Shown here one piece after another: positions 41,001-52,600 of a stretch of DNA of 64,000 nt (position 1 is the first letter of the stretch; the number at the start of each line of letters is the position of its first letter). Both the position numbers and the translations under genes were made by a program. Source of the DNA: Pipra filicauda. Lineage: Eukaryota; Chordata; Aves; Passeriformes; Pipridae. The notes beneath the pieces are model-generated. The model was not told where the DNA came from. It saw only the letters and a program-made list of their open reading frames with translations, and did not search any database. The DNA lies in assembly GCF_003945595.2 (NCBI RefSeq), contig NW_024104318.1:558001-622000 (forward strand), in the 5' to 3' direction.

Positions 41001-44000
41001 TCAAACAGACAGGGGCTGCATTGTTCCTGTCAGATTGCATCTTTTCACTGTGAAACTTGTCTGGTATCTGCAGAAATGTGTACATCTTGCAGACCCAGTT
41101 TGATATTATTGAAGAATTTTTAATCCTTATAATGACCCAGATTGTAATGAATAACTCAATTCCTACTGCTTTAAGCATATTTTCTACTACAGAGAGGTTT
41201 TTTCTATCTTGTCCCCTTTCCTCACTTTTTCTATACCAATTACTTGGTATCTGGCAACTTTCTCAGGAAAACTGCTGACTTGAGAGCCTGTGTGGTGGTC
41301 CCTCTTGTCATTTTAATGACACTAAAACCAAAAGCAATTACAGATTTCTTTCTGTAGGATACCCTTTAACTCCAGTTTCCTTATCCCCTGTCCCAGTTTC
41401 AGATAAGATCCCACTAGTAGTGCATTTCCAGTATAGACATATTTCCTTCTCTAAGGTTAAATGTCCTGCAGATACAGGCTTGCTTTAGTAAGAAAAAGAG
41501 CAGTGGTCTTAAATAGCTTTTTATATGGTAGTTTTCATTGTGACTTCTGAGTTTATTAGAGGATATTTGGAGTTGATCCTCACAGTAACACTGGACAGAA
41601 AACCTGTCTTGGAGAATGAGTTTGTTGTCCTTCAGCTGCCTTTTCTTCCAGAGACATCTGTCACATGCAGGACATTAAAAATAACCTAGCGGTTAATAGC
41701 TGTCTCAAAATAACAGCCCACAAAGTACTTGGAAAAAAAGGAAATGAGAACTAAAATTATAGTTCTGAAAACTGTCACTTAATTACTGATTTATTTTAAC
41801 TTCTGGAATGATTTCTGCTTGACTGCCTAAATTTGCTGTGTGTTAACCTGTATCTGTTTTAGCCAGAGGCAGTAAGTCTGTGACTGAGTGTGTGTTTGTT
41901 AGAGTTATATCTGGCTGTCAGCAGAGAACCACAGCACTGCAATAACTTGGTCATGTTTTAGTGTACCACCAGGCACAATTTTTCAGTACATACCACATTT
42001 TTAAATGCCATTTTAAATATTTCTTATATACTACTGTCATATTTTCGTGGTTATTTTATTTCTGCAAATCATGGTAGACTTGAGCATTTAATATAACCCA
42101 ACATTGTTCTGTGTAATAAGAGAACTTTAAAACTGAAGTCTGGTTGAAAAATCCAATCTTCAGAGTTTGAATGATGTTTAGTTATACCATGCTTTCCTTT
42201 CTAAGGCATTTTTTGCTTAAAAATGCCAGTAGAAAAAGCACACTTTAGAAATAACTGGGAGAGGTAATTTGCCTGTATTTGAACAACCTTGCATGAGAAA
42301 ACAAACTCATGAAGGTTCAGCATCAATTTACTGCAGGACCTACAGAAGCTGCAGTTCCTGATGTAACTAAAAACATTGTATCCATAGCTGTATTTACATT
42401 CGTGATTTTTTTTGAAGTGTTTTGGATGCCTAGGATAAGAGTATAAACTGTAGTTTGAGACAATACAAGTCTAACCAGAATTAAAATTCAGTGACCTGTT
42501 TATTCAGTCTGTAGTTAGTTCTCTATGGCTGAGACAGCTCTCGTCTTGGCACTGCCTGTATATAAACTTAAAACATCTGGAGAAAGCAGATTATATGAAT
42601 TTCAGTGAGAAGCAGAGGTAGAAAATGTATTTTTGCATCTGCAATTTTTTTTTTTTGGATGTAGATAGACTTAACATAAATGCTGCTGGTGGTGTGTTTG
42701 AGAATATCCCACGCGTCAGTCACAGAGGATCAATGTGGTAAAGTGCTAACTGGAAAATACTGTCTTCCTATACTTCTGCTTGTAGGTGAAGGTTTGCCAG
42801 TGTACTAAAAGTTGGGTCATGCTTATTTTTCAATATTTGATTGAAATCTGGAATTTAATTAAGTTGGTTTATTTTTTTTTTTTGGTGGGGCGGGAGGGCT
42901 GGTATTTTTTAGGTCATTTAACAGTTGTATAGATCACACACTGAGATGCATGTTTTTAGACCTGTTAAGGGGACCATTAATCTAATGAGGAAAATGCAGA
43001 AGGATGGAATTTCAGTCTGACTGCTTCCTTTGTCAGTTAGCAAAAATCAAAATCTTGCAAGCCATGTGGTAGTCACTATTGTATGCATTGTGTACTCTGG
43101 CAACAGATCGTTTTGCATTATCACTTGTGAGTGTTGAGGGCACCAAGATTTTTGCTGAAACAAAAAGCTGAAGTTTTCAACACTGTGATAATGTGATCCC
43201 TCTCCCACCTGTAACTCTTTCATTTTGTGACACATCTGACATCCCAGCTGCTTGGACTGATTAAAAAGAAAGATGTAGCCAGTATTGATTGATGGTATCC
43301 ATTACTTGCTAAGTGCCAAGCGCACTGCTTGCCTTGCTCTGTGTCCTACCTTGTCTCTAGAAAATTAAACAGTGTCATCAAAGGCCACTTACACCTATTG
43401 GATTACTGTCTACTTGTTATCACATTCAAAGAAATAGTTATTAAATGATGTTCCAAATGATATCAAGATTTCACTTTTGTTTGAATGTATTTGAAAGTAA
43501 GATTTATTGTGGTTATATCTTATGAATGCTGTCTACCAGTTATTTCCTGTGGAAACTAAAAAAATGTGAATATGGGACTTATAAAAATTGCTTGCTGCTG
43601 TCATAAGGTGTTAATTAGCTGGCAGAATGGGTAAGACCAATAAGCCTGCTTAATAACCAGAAAGCCAAAGTTATGCATCTTGCCCCTGCACTTCAGTCTT
43701 CAAATGTTCCATTCTTGTTTAAATGATCTCTTTGCCATGAAAGTTGTTTGACTTGATGTTAGCAGGAGTGGCTTCCGTTAGACTACAAAATTTGTATTGC
43801 AAAGAGAAATGCAATATAACTTGTTCTTTGTGAGAACAAACCGTACTGTAGAGACACCTCCTGAGGCTCTGTGAAGATCATTACATTTCCTCATTCCTCT
43901 GGTTCTTGGCCTTCCCACAGAAGTTTACAGTAAAAGTGCATATTGTTCTCTGTGGCCTAGAGTGATTAGCTGTAGAGATTTATTAAATATCTCAAGCTAC

Positions 44001-46441
44001 TAAATAGCTAACAGATGATGCTAACTGTATCAACACTGATGACTGAAAGGTTAAAGTCTCTGCCAGTGTCTAGTGCGTGTCCTTCAGATGACTCTTGTGT
44101 TCAAGCTGTTGTGGAAGATACAGAAAAAACGTGTTCTAAGCTTAAACCCAGTCAAATACAGAAGTTGCTCTATCCACTTTCCCTTCATTTATACTTCTAA
44201 CTATTCTCTAAATCCACAGGTTTTTGATGAAGTTTCTTGTGTATGGCCTGTGTTTTTTGATTTGTGAACTGCGAACTCTTCAAGTCACCTATCAGTTCTG
44301 TAAACCTCATCTGCTTTTCCACTGTACAGGGAGTTTCAACAAAGGAGAGATTATAATTCTTAACTTGTAAAACTAGAACTATTTTGAAGAAATAAGGAGT
44401 AGGGGAGATCAGCTGAAATATCTTCAAAATGTATATTTACTTTAATCGTATTTCCTGTGTTTTAATGCACTGTATTTCAGCATTTAGTTTTAAGACCTGA
44501 GGATTAGTGTTGAGGTTATGGAGTTTTGTCATACAGTAAAGTTTCCTCTTTCTGAATTTATTTTATTTTATCTCAAGAAGTAAAATTAATCTGTTTGTAT
44601 CTGTATAATCTAAAAGTTTAAGTGTGGTATTGATATGTATTCAATATCACTAATGCTACTTTGCAGATCAAAGACAGGTAACTTACGAAAATCTTGTAAT
44701 TGTGTCAAATGTTTTCTTTTTAGTGTTGTTTAAATGTTCCTTAAAGGAATTTAAGTTGTTTCTGTTCTTGACTTTTAAATTGGACAATCTGCATAGGGAA
44801 AGATAACAGGCAACTTCTCTCTATCTTGAAAATAAATCTCTGCAAAAGTACAAAATGGTACTGACATAATTATATCAGTGCCCACTAATACAAGCTCTGA
44901 TTTAAATAATTCTAATCCCAAATGGAATTGCAGTAGGTCAACAAAGGCTGCCGATACTTTCTCTGCAAGTAGCACAATAAAATTGTCACAAAAATATTTC
45001 AGCTGTCTATATGGCTTCTCAGTGTTATAATTTTAAACCCTTTTTCTGTAGTTCAGTTGATATAAAATGCTGTACAAAACAACAGCATCCATACTATTGA
45101 GTGTGGTAGAGGTTTTACAAAAATAAGAATTTACATTTCTCAGTAGTCTCTCTACTAGGTCTTTTAAGGTCTTGTTACTGTCTGTGGTCATCTGTCTTAT
45201 TGCACAGACTTCAATTTAAAAGTCGCTCTTTGTAGATATCGCTTGTTCAGATTTGGTCATGGAATTAATGTGGATATAAACTTGCACTTCAGTGAATCAA
45301 CTTAAAATGTTAAAAATATTGATATAAGTGATGGAAGCTTCCAACTCAATTAAAAAGTATAAGAATCTACAATTCTATAGAGACTTTATGTCAGTATACC
45401 TAAGACAAGTTTGAGATTTGTGATGTGTTTCTCAAATAACTAATTTGACTTGAGCAGGAAATCCACCAAAATGTAAGATCAAAATGCCTTAATTACTGAA
45501 TGCAATAAAGCTGGATGGGTTTCAAGTTTGGTGAAGTAAAATAGAAACGTTGCCTTAAAAGAAGAAGAAAGGTCTTGTGGATGCTTGAATTATTACCTAC
45601 TTCGTGGTAATGGAAAGCATTTTAATCTAACTGAGAATACCTACCTCCTCTTTCAGTGGAGAGTTTTGCCCATGAAGCTTAGAAGGTCTGCAAGAATCTA
45701 GTGTCAAGGCAGATTCTTACTTTTTCACTCAGTTTGCCACTTAGCTACCTGGGGAAGAGTATCTGAATAACGTGTCCCAAAATCACTTGGAGGATCAGCT
45801 AGGGTGATCTCCAAACTTCTTGGATTGTTCAACCCTATCAGTAAAACAGAATTCTGAGCATGCATCCCCAATATATGCATATTTATTTATAAATTATATA
45901 TATTTATTGCTGAAATTCTAGTATTTTCTTTCAATACCCCAGTGGGTTGCCTGAACACCCCAATCTGGAGACCACTACAGCATTACTGTTAAATCTCCCA
46001 CCTTTCCTAAAAGACAGGTTTATCAAACTTCATGTGTGAATGACCAGAGAAATAGTTCTTTTGAGTCTAAGAAGATTTTTTAAATTAATTTTTCAGCTAT
46101 GATTATCTTTAATATTATGAAAAAAATTGATTTAATGATTGGGGTGGGGTTTATTTCTGGACATACTTGAAAATAAATTGTTATCTCTGTATATCACTAC
46201 AGATCTAACCTACCTAGGAAGTAGAGAAACAAAAGTGGGTGGGGATGTAATATAAGAATTATAATGAAACTCAGTCAAATTCCTTTTTGCTATTAGGACT
46301 CTTGGAGACATATTGCCAATTTTAATTGACTATTTGATGCCTTTTTTGGGTATTACAGTAATTAAACAATAACAATTCAGATAGATTGAATCCTTTAGTT
46401 AAGCAAAAGAAGAGGGCAGAAACTCAAGCAGAATGTCACAG
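38001..46441. other. Noncoding stretch, no gene seen
   Basis: No gene that I can support. Landmarks are an A/C-rich tract at 38880-38925, T12 tracts at 42645-42656 and 42872-42883 (the second followed by a short G-rich stretch) and an AT-only patch near 45880-45910. Frames at 40408-40644 and 40697-40939 (minus) lie in slightly GC-richer DNA but show no recognisable protein. Confidence 0.7.
38880..38925 (-). repeat. A/C-rich low-complexity tract
   Basis: Repeated aaac and ccaaa units; G/T-rich on the minus strand. Confidence 0.8.
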
Positions 46442-46471
46442 ATCAGCAATTTTTAGTGTTGTTTCACACAG

Positions 46472-46675
46472 GCTAAATCAGTGAGGAAAAAACCAGTTTA
46501 TGAACTCTGTTTCCCTCATGTCCCACTGGACTACAGGCCACGAACCTTCTGTAAACCCACTGCTGTTGGAGATTTATTTAAAAAATGGGTTGAAGATTTA
46601 TATCAAAACCGGGCATTGATTGCACGTACTAAGAAGGGTATGATGCGTTATTCGGATGTAGTTCTTTTCCAGTAA
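46472..46675 (+). CDS. Candidate coding exon of an unrecognised gene (partial)
   Basis: This is the most protein-like frame in the window. It opens directly after a good splice acceptor (ttgtttcacacag, AG at 46470-46471); the same frame upstream is closed by TAG at 46454-46456. The 67 codons to the TAA at 46673-46675 give a mixed soluble sequence. It contains KKPVYELCFPHVPLDYRPRT near the start, then GDLFKKWVEDLYQNRAL, with none of the Leu/Ser/Phe low-complexity character of the chance frames nearby. A donor (agg/gtatga, GT at 46638-46639) would end the exon at 46637 after 55 codons; otherwise the TAA is a native stop. I do not recognise the family and assign no function. No partner exon is certain; 47702-47901 is a weak candidate downstream, but its phase does not fit the 46637 donor. 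A pseudogene fragment is also possible. Confidence 0.4.
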   Translation, partial: AKSVRKKPVYELCFPHVPLDYRPRTFCKPTAVGDLFKKWVEDLYQNRALIARTKKGMMRYSDVVLFQ

Positions 46676-47262
46676 TCTATCTGTTACTTATCTGTTGGTC
46701 AAAATACACTGACCAGTGTTCAGGGCTTTCAGAAAAGGGACAGCATGGTGTGGCCCAGATTCGCCCAGCTTAAATACCACCTAATGCCACCTTAAGTCCT
46801 TTTGTCTAATGTTTCCTACTGGCTACATGCCTTTGGAAGCCTGGAGCCAACCAATAAGAACCAACAGCCATGAGGCCTATTGGGGAATTATATGGGATTA
46901 AAACTGTGTAAATCTGAGCCATTGCTATACTTTTCTGTTTTTTTTTTCTGGATGTACCAAACAGCATCAACCTTATCTGACACTGATATGCAAACCACAG
47001 ACTGTACTGCCCCAGTGTCATTACAGCCACCTTTCTGAGGCTTAACCTCGCCATCAACACCTGAGCATGTTTGGCTAGTTCCCACCTTGAGAGTGTAGAG
47101 AAAGATTTGCTGGACATTTTAATGGACGCAGGCAGTGTTAGGAAGGACATTGGATGCACACCAAGGTGTTGAAATATTACATTCAGAACTGCTCTGTGTA
47201 TAGCAAATTGTAACGTTCCTTTGTGAGGTATCTTTTGAAAAAAATAAGTAAGAAAATCTGTG
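46676..47262 (+). promoter_or_regulatory. Possible 3' UTR or promoter-like segment with CCAAT and TATA-like boxes
   Basis: After the candidate exon the DNA is less AT-rich than its surroundings. A CCAAT box lies at 46851-46855, an inverted CCAAT (ATTGG) at 46879-46883, and TTATATGG at 46888-46895. This order and spacing would suit a promoter firing rightward near 46920, or the U3 of an unrecognised LTR. An ATTAAA hexamer at 46897-46902 could instead be the polyadenylation signal of the exon above. A 117-residue minus frame (46806-47159) crosses it and has no recognisable domain. I cannot decide between these readings. Confidence 0.25.
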
Positions 47263-47334
47263 TTACTTTACTTGTGGTTTTCTTCTTGTGCCTTCATGCT
47301 TTGTTATGAGGCGAAAGATATGTGCAGGAATAGT

Positions 47335-47460
47335 GGAGTTGGGGGTGTGTCTGTTTTGTGTTGCTTTTTTTGCTTTCTTTTGTTGCATTTGGATTTTTTT
47401 TGGGGGGGGGTTGGGGTGTAAGGGGTGTGTTGTCTTTTGGGTTTTTTTAGGGGAAAAAAA
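47335..47460 (+). repeat. G/T-rich low-complexity tract with G-quadruplex motif
   Basis: Runs of G and T alternate throughout. At 47402-47425 there is G9, tt, G4, tgtaa, G4, which meets the usual four-run quadruplex pattern with short loops. Two more G runs follow at 47439-47441 and 47450-47453. Long frames on both strands here (47263-47652 minus, 47288-47683 plus) are artefacts of this composition. Confidence 0.8.
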
Positions 47461-47644
47461 CCCACCATCCTGTATTTTAAATATAAGGACAACATCTTGG
47501 TGCACATTGTACTTTAGTCTGGGATATACTTTTTGCCATTTTTTCTCTGTGGAAGGGTCACCTTGCTTCGCTGACCCAAGTGAATTTGAGCATCTGCAAT
47601 TCTTTCCTCTAGGTGTTTGTTTATTGGTATTTAGTGATAAGATG

Positions 47645-47671
47645 TTCCTCAAGTATTCTCATTACTGGAAA
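47645..47671 (+). repeat. 27-bp direct repeat, copy 1
   Basis: Identical over 27 bases (ttcctcaagtattctcatta and the next seven bases) to 48375-48401, in the same orientation and 730 bases apart. The flanks of the two copies do not match. Confidence 0.95.
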
Positions 47672-47701
47672 CAAATCCATTAAAGATGAATTATTTTTTA
47701 G

Positions 47702-47901
47702 GGAACATGCATTTATCTTATCTGAGGTTTTAATGTCTCCTGATGGCCAGAAACTTGCCTGCTTCATAGATGTGCGCATTTCCAGTGGGTGCTTGAGTAC
47801 AGTGATTACCACAAGGGAATGGTTTTCCATATTGAATCCTAAGAAATGGCACCTCTTATTCCTTCTGTGGAGTTTTTTGTTCATTTTCTGTTTTAGCCCA
47901 G
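47702..47901 (+). other. Exon-like open frame (uncertain)
   Basis: The frame starts at an acceptor (attattttttag, AG at 47700-47701) and reaches a good donor (agcccag/gtaaaa, GT at 47902-47903), so a 200-base exon is possible. The first half encodes a plausible soluble sequence with LSEVLMSPDGQKLACFIDVR; SPDGQ.LA is the kind of turn seen in beta-propeller repeats. The second half becomes strongly hydrophobic (LLFLLWSFLFIFCF), which argues for read-through of intron. An opposing minus frame (47621-47884) also exists. I do not recognise a family and rate this below the exon at 46472. Confidence 0.2.
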
Positions 47902-48110
47902 GTAAAATGTATAAATTGAGTTGATCTATGTTCTAAACCAATCAAACCTACCAGTTCTGACATCATAACCAAGCAATCCTAGTCACTGTTTTCTCATGCA
48001 GTCTTTGTTCATTCTGGATGACATTTTTTCTCAAATGTAGTTGTTATTGAATTAAATCCAACGCCTGTGATGGAATTAATGAATTTATGCTTAAGAGCTC
48101 TAAAATCACC

Positions 48111-48127
48111 TTTTTTTTTTTTTTTTT
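48111..48127 (+). repeat. T17 homopolymer
   Basis: Seventeen consecutive T, followed by aaagttcc. It could be the tail of a minus-strand retroposed sequence, but no such body is recognisable. Confidence 0.9.
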
Positions 48128-48374
48128 AAAGTTCCAACATGCCGCTGAGGGAGGGAAGGGTGAGCATGTTATTATACTTGTATCTGAACATAGTGGTTTA
48201 TTTAAAAAGGTTTGTCCTCAGTTTTTAAAAGGCAAAAAGGTATCTATTGCCTTTCTTTTAAGTTGGTCAGCAACTTAATTGTTCCTAACTGTCCCTAACA
48301 TTGGGTATATCAATTTAAAATCTGTCCCGCTTGGAATGCATGAAAATATCTCTTGAACTCTGGCCAACTTCAAC

Positions 48375-48401
48375 TTCCTCAAGTATTCTCATTACTGGAA
48401 A
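48375..48401 (+). repeat. 27-bp direct repeat, copy 2
   Basis: Exact match to 47645-47671. It lies about 210 bases before the CR1 remnant. Confidence 0.95.
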
Positions 48402-48609
48402 TTTCATTAACAGCACGAGCCCATGAAATACTATTTTTCTTACTATTAATTCATAAAATGAATATGGAAGTGTATGAACTTGAGACATAACTGGATCCCC
48501 TTATTAACTTTGTGATAAATTGAGTCAGCATGAAAAAAGTGATTGTGTTAACTTGACTACTTCATAAAGCAGTCAGCAGCTACTACATGTTCCACTGTAT
48601 TTTCTGACA

Positions 48610-48785
48610 AGAACTTCTGGAGAAACAGAGGGGGAGCACCATCCAGGGCAGGGAGCAATGTTTGAAGACCTGCTTGGACAAAGTCCAAAGCAACCTGTTT
48701 CAAATTCAGTATTTTCCCTATTTTGAGCAGGAGTTTGGACAAGGTCACATTTTGAGTTGCCTGCCAGCTTGAATGATTCTGTGAA
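48610..48785 (+). mobile_element. CR1 LINE, truncated and decayed 3' end
   Basis: From about 48639 (ccatccagggc) to gattctgtga at 48784 the order of short blocks follows the CR1 3' end: ggacaaagtcc, gcaacctg, tttgagcagg, gtttggac, ggtc, and the terminal attctgtga octamer-type motif. CR1 elements are the main LINEs of birds and reptiles, and 5' truncation to a few hundred bases is typical. The copy is heavily mutated, so it is old; the 5' limit is a guess and no reverse-transcriptase frame remains. A 115-residue minus frame (48557-48904) covers it and is spurious. Confidence 0.75.
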
Positions 48786-49607
48786 AGATGTTGTTGGAGC
48801 TGGGATTTTAAGTGTTTTTTTGATATATCATTAATACAGCTTCCAATTAAAAAGAAAAAAAAAGTAAATACCTTCTGACTATGTGAATTAAAAGAAAACC
48901 CCAAAAGTGCTTTTTAAACACTTGGGCAAATTAATTATGTAAATGCTGAATGGAGGCTAATGAAACTGGAAGCTCATCATTAAAAATCAGACACCCTTAC
49001 CTCTGCTGCTTCTTCCTGATGCCAAATAAAAAGTCTGTTTTGAGCATAGCTGCAACAAATACACTATACAAGAAAAAGTAATCTGAGTTGGGAGATTGTT
49101 TGCTTTTTCTTTACTTTTGGTTTTCATCCCATAAGTTGACTTGCATTTTTGCATAACGTATTAACTAATAACATATTAACAAGAGTTGGCTTTGTAGTAT
49201 AGATTTGATTGATAGGACAGGAGGCAGGAAAACCCTTTGTTCCAGTGCAGTCTGTTTGATCATGGATGTCTCAGAAATAAAGAATGTGGACTTTTCATAA
49301 AACAAACAGCTGAAACAGTAGGAGACAAATGTTGTTTCATGAAGAAAGTTCAGAAAAACCAGCATAGTGTTCCTAAATGCTTATTCTTGATGGAATAAGC
49401 ATTTCATACAAAAAGGTCTGTAGAAAGGGGTTCTCATGATGTTCTGTTATTATCTTTGGTGGGATTCTAGGTAAGAGAATAATTTTTTGTATCTGGAGTT
49501 TTGAGGGATAGTTCCTCAGAATTAAATCTGTATATACTCTCACAAAAGTTTGTTTCCTGGATTCAGTGTTTTGGTTCTAATAAGAATATAGTATGTGCTT
49601 GCTTACC

Positions 49608-49651
49608 GCTTTGTGAATATTCATGATTAATCTGAAGCTTTGTGAATATTC
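49608..49651 (+). repeat. Spaced 15-base direct repeat
   Basis: gctttgtgaatattc occurs at 49608-49622 and again at 49637-49651, with 14 bases between. Each copy contains gaatattc, a perfect palindrome. Confidence 0.85.
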
Positions 49652-52600
49652 TGTATTTTAAAGAAGCTCATATTTCGTTTTCTCCAGTGCCTAGGCCCTT
49701 CAGTCTGCCTGATAGCACAAAAATGTGGAAGACAAAGGAGAAGCAAGTGAAAGGGCTATTAAACTGCAGATCATTATGTTATAAAAAATTTAACTATGGC
49801 TTATCAAAAATTTAATTCAATCTGATGAATGAACCACACAAATCTAAAATGAATTCTTTGCTTTGATTAAATAAAATGGAGGGACTTAAGAATTCATTCC
49901 AATACTGTAGAATGAAGTGCTTTTGGACTGTCACAATAAACTCAGAGCTCTCAGTCTTTCTGATATAAGTGTGGAGAGGGCATGCATGTTCTTCCTCTCT
50001 TTCTTGGATCAGATCAATTTAAATTAGAGCTGAAATCTGTCAGTGGAGGTCATTGTTACTGTTCTTGTTTTCACTGTAGTATTTGAAAATCAATATGGAA
50101 AAATTTTAAATTATGTTTATTGGGGAGGGGCTATTACATACAATTTAAAAATGTTTCCATTTTAGAATATGTGCTATTGAATTATCAAATACCTTCAAAT
50201 TCAAGAACCGGTAATGCAATTGTTTTGTGTACTGTTCTATGTGTATTCAGTATTAGTTTAACAGACTGCTAACTTAAGTGGTGTTAATTGCATGACAGTG
50301 GTGCACTAATAGCTGTATAAAGTGCACAGTCAAACCTTTAACCCTTAACAGTGCCATGGAAAGATAAAGCTGAGGATATAATGTATTTAAACAGTTAAAT
50401 ATAGATATTTCGAAAGTTTCATCTAATAATTCAATTAGTAATTTTAATCTAATAGATACACCTTCAGAGAATATTTAACCTATCATACATTTTTATATGA
50501 CATGTATGGAATGACTTGTTGCTGTCCATCGAGTTCCATATTAAAGCTTTCAGAACTACAACTGGTAGTAGAAATTATTTTCTCTCTCAATCCTTCTGCA
50601 TGTATTTTTCATAGACTAAAGTACATTTGAGAGCTGCTCAGAGCTAAACCAACTTTACCCATAGGCTTATTAGACAACTGCTCTGCAGATAATGTGACAA
50701 AAGTAGACTAAAAGTTAGTGCCAACTTTTTGGTGTTGACATACATGGGAATGGAACTGGTATCATATTGTTTGACATGTCTAATCACTATGAAAATTGCC
50801 TACAATGTAGAAGCTGTAAGAAGCAAATGCCTAAGAGGTCAAGCTCAGGTAACATGCCCAATTGCTTTAAAAGGACATAATGGATGATATTCAGATGGTA
50901 ATGTTTTCAGAACAGGTAATAGAGGCCATTGAAAATTTGGGCTCTTTGAAGCAGCACGGCTGCACCTTTCCTACTGCCTGATACAGTACTGAATTTGTCA
51001 GATATGGCTATTTACCAATTCCATCCACTTAGTAGTTGACTGAAAAAGTGTTGTTGTGTTTTTTGGTTTTTTCCTCAGGAAGATCACAAGGAAATAGAGA
51101 ATAAAACCTTTGCAGTCTTGTGGATGTTGTCATATCTGTCCATTTTGTTTTTCTGTTATAAAAATGAGGATTTCTGAATGTGCCCTTTGCTTCTAGTGAA
51201 AAAAAGTGCTACAAGAATGTTTTCCTTTTCTATGTGGCCTTTCCATTCTGAACTGCAAAGCAAACCCTTGAATTTTTAGTGGTCTGCAGCACTGATCTCC
51301 TTTGGAGGATGATGTCTATTAATTGTCAATTAATTAAGCAGTATGTTGCACTCCAGGTGATACCAACAATTCAGAATTGTAGATTATCTCATGTAGTCCT
51401 GCTATCAGCAGAATTCTATTTTGTTGTCCATGGTAGCAAATGAATTTCCCGCGTTGCTCAAGGGTACCCTGGCATACTAAAGTAATCACTGGATTATCAA
51501 TTGCTAAATAAATGCTAAATAAAAATTAATTACATCAATAAATCACTGTAGATAACAATGGGGCAGAAGACAAGTGTACATCAATACTTGGAATGGAATG
51601 ATGTTCAGGGCTTACAGAGGAAAAGCTTTGCTCCTGAAAAATAGCAACCTCTGAGGAATGAAATGGGATCAAAAAGGTGACTCAAGTGGCCTTCAGTATC
51701 TGGAGGCAAGGGTTTAGGATTATGGAGCAGGCAAGCACTGGAAATCTAATGAGAAAAACCCTTTGCTAGATGAAAAATGCTGATGACAACAGCTGAGTTT
51801 AAAAATGCCAGTGAAATTACTTTTCCTTGAATTCATAACATACATTATTTTCTAGCACACTGCTGTATATCTTGAGGTGTGATTAAAATAATTATTAAAA
51901 AAAGTTAACAACTGCTTTTATGGGTTGCAGTAATTGCAGTATACGTGTATAGGGGCTACCAAATCTGAGTGACATGAACTAGCTTTTCTGTTCAGTGTTG
52001 TTGGCAATAAGCTCTTAGTGCACCTTCAATACCTTTGATCTAGTTCCAAGAGATCTTTTTGTAAAATACAAAATGTATTTATCCTTTAGGACTAACCTGA
52101 TGAGCAAACTACATGGCAAGAGAAGCATTTTGCACAAACAGAATATTTGTGTTTAGAAAGAGCAAGTCCAAACTATTTATTTCACAGTCTGACTTTGGGA
52201 TGCCCATTGTTTTATCTTAATCTGCCACTCTAAACAACAGTTCTGCTACATTTGGTGGTGAAAATTCAGAACTTAGAAAAATTTTAGGAAATTTTCTTAG
52301 GATTTTTAGATAGATCAGTGTGGAGGTTTCAGTCTTAATATGCTGGTTCTGGACATATTGACAACCCATAAAATCTGTGTAAATTTCTCAGGGGTGACAG
52401 ACTCCAGATATCTTTAGCAATATTTAAATATAGGAAAAATAAAACCGTGAGAACCTTGTGGGTTTTAGTATATACTACAAATTTTAAGTTATGATATAAT
52501 TGCTACAAATCAAGTGCCATTTGACAGCTAATTCGTCCATTGAATGTATCAATCATGCTTTGCAATCGACATGTGTCCACATAGACAGAAGTTATTTGAA

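Larger units (their letters stand above)
47926..48609. other. Noncoding stretch with T17 tract and second repeat copy
   Basis: No gene seen. It holds a T17 homopolymer at 48111-48127 and the second copy of the 27-bp direct repeat at 48375-48401. Confidence 0.7.

Noticed and set aside
47263..47683. Frames of about 130 residues on both strands
   Set aside because: They run through the G/T-rich tract; the Pro/Thr/Lys and Phe/Gly/Cys runs are low-complexity artefacts.
48557..48904. 115-residue minus-strand frame
   Set aside because: It is antisense to the CR1 remnant and to a poly-purine tract.
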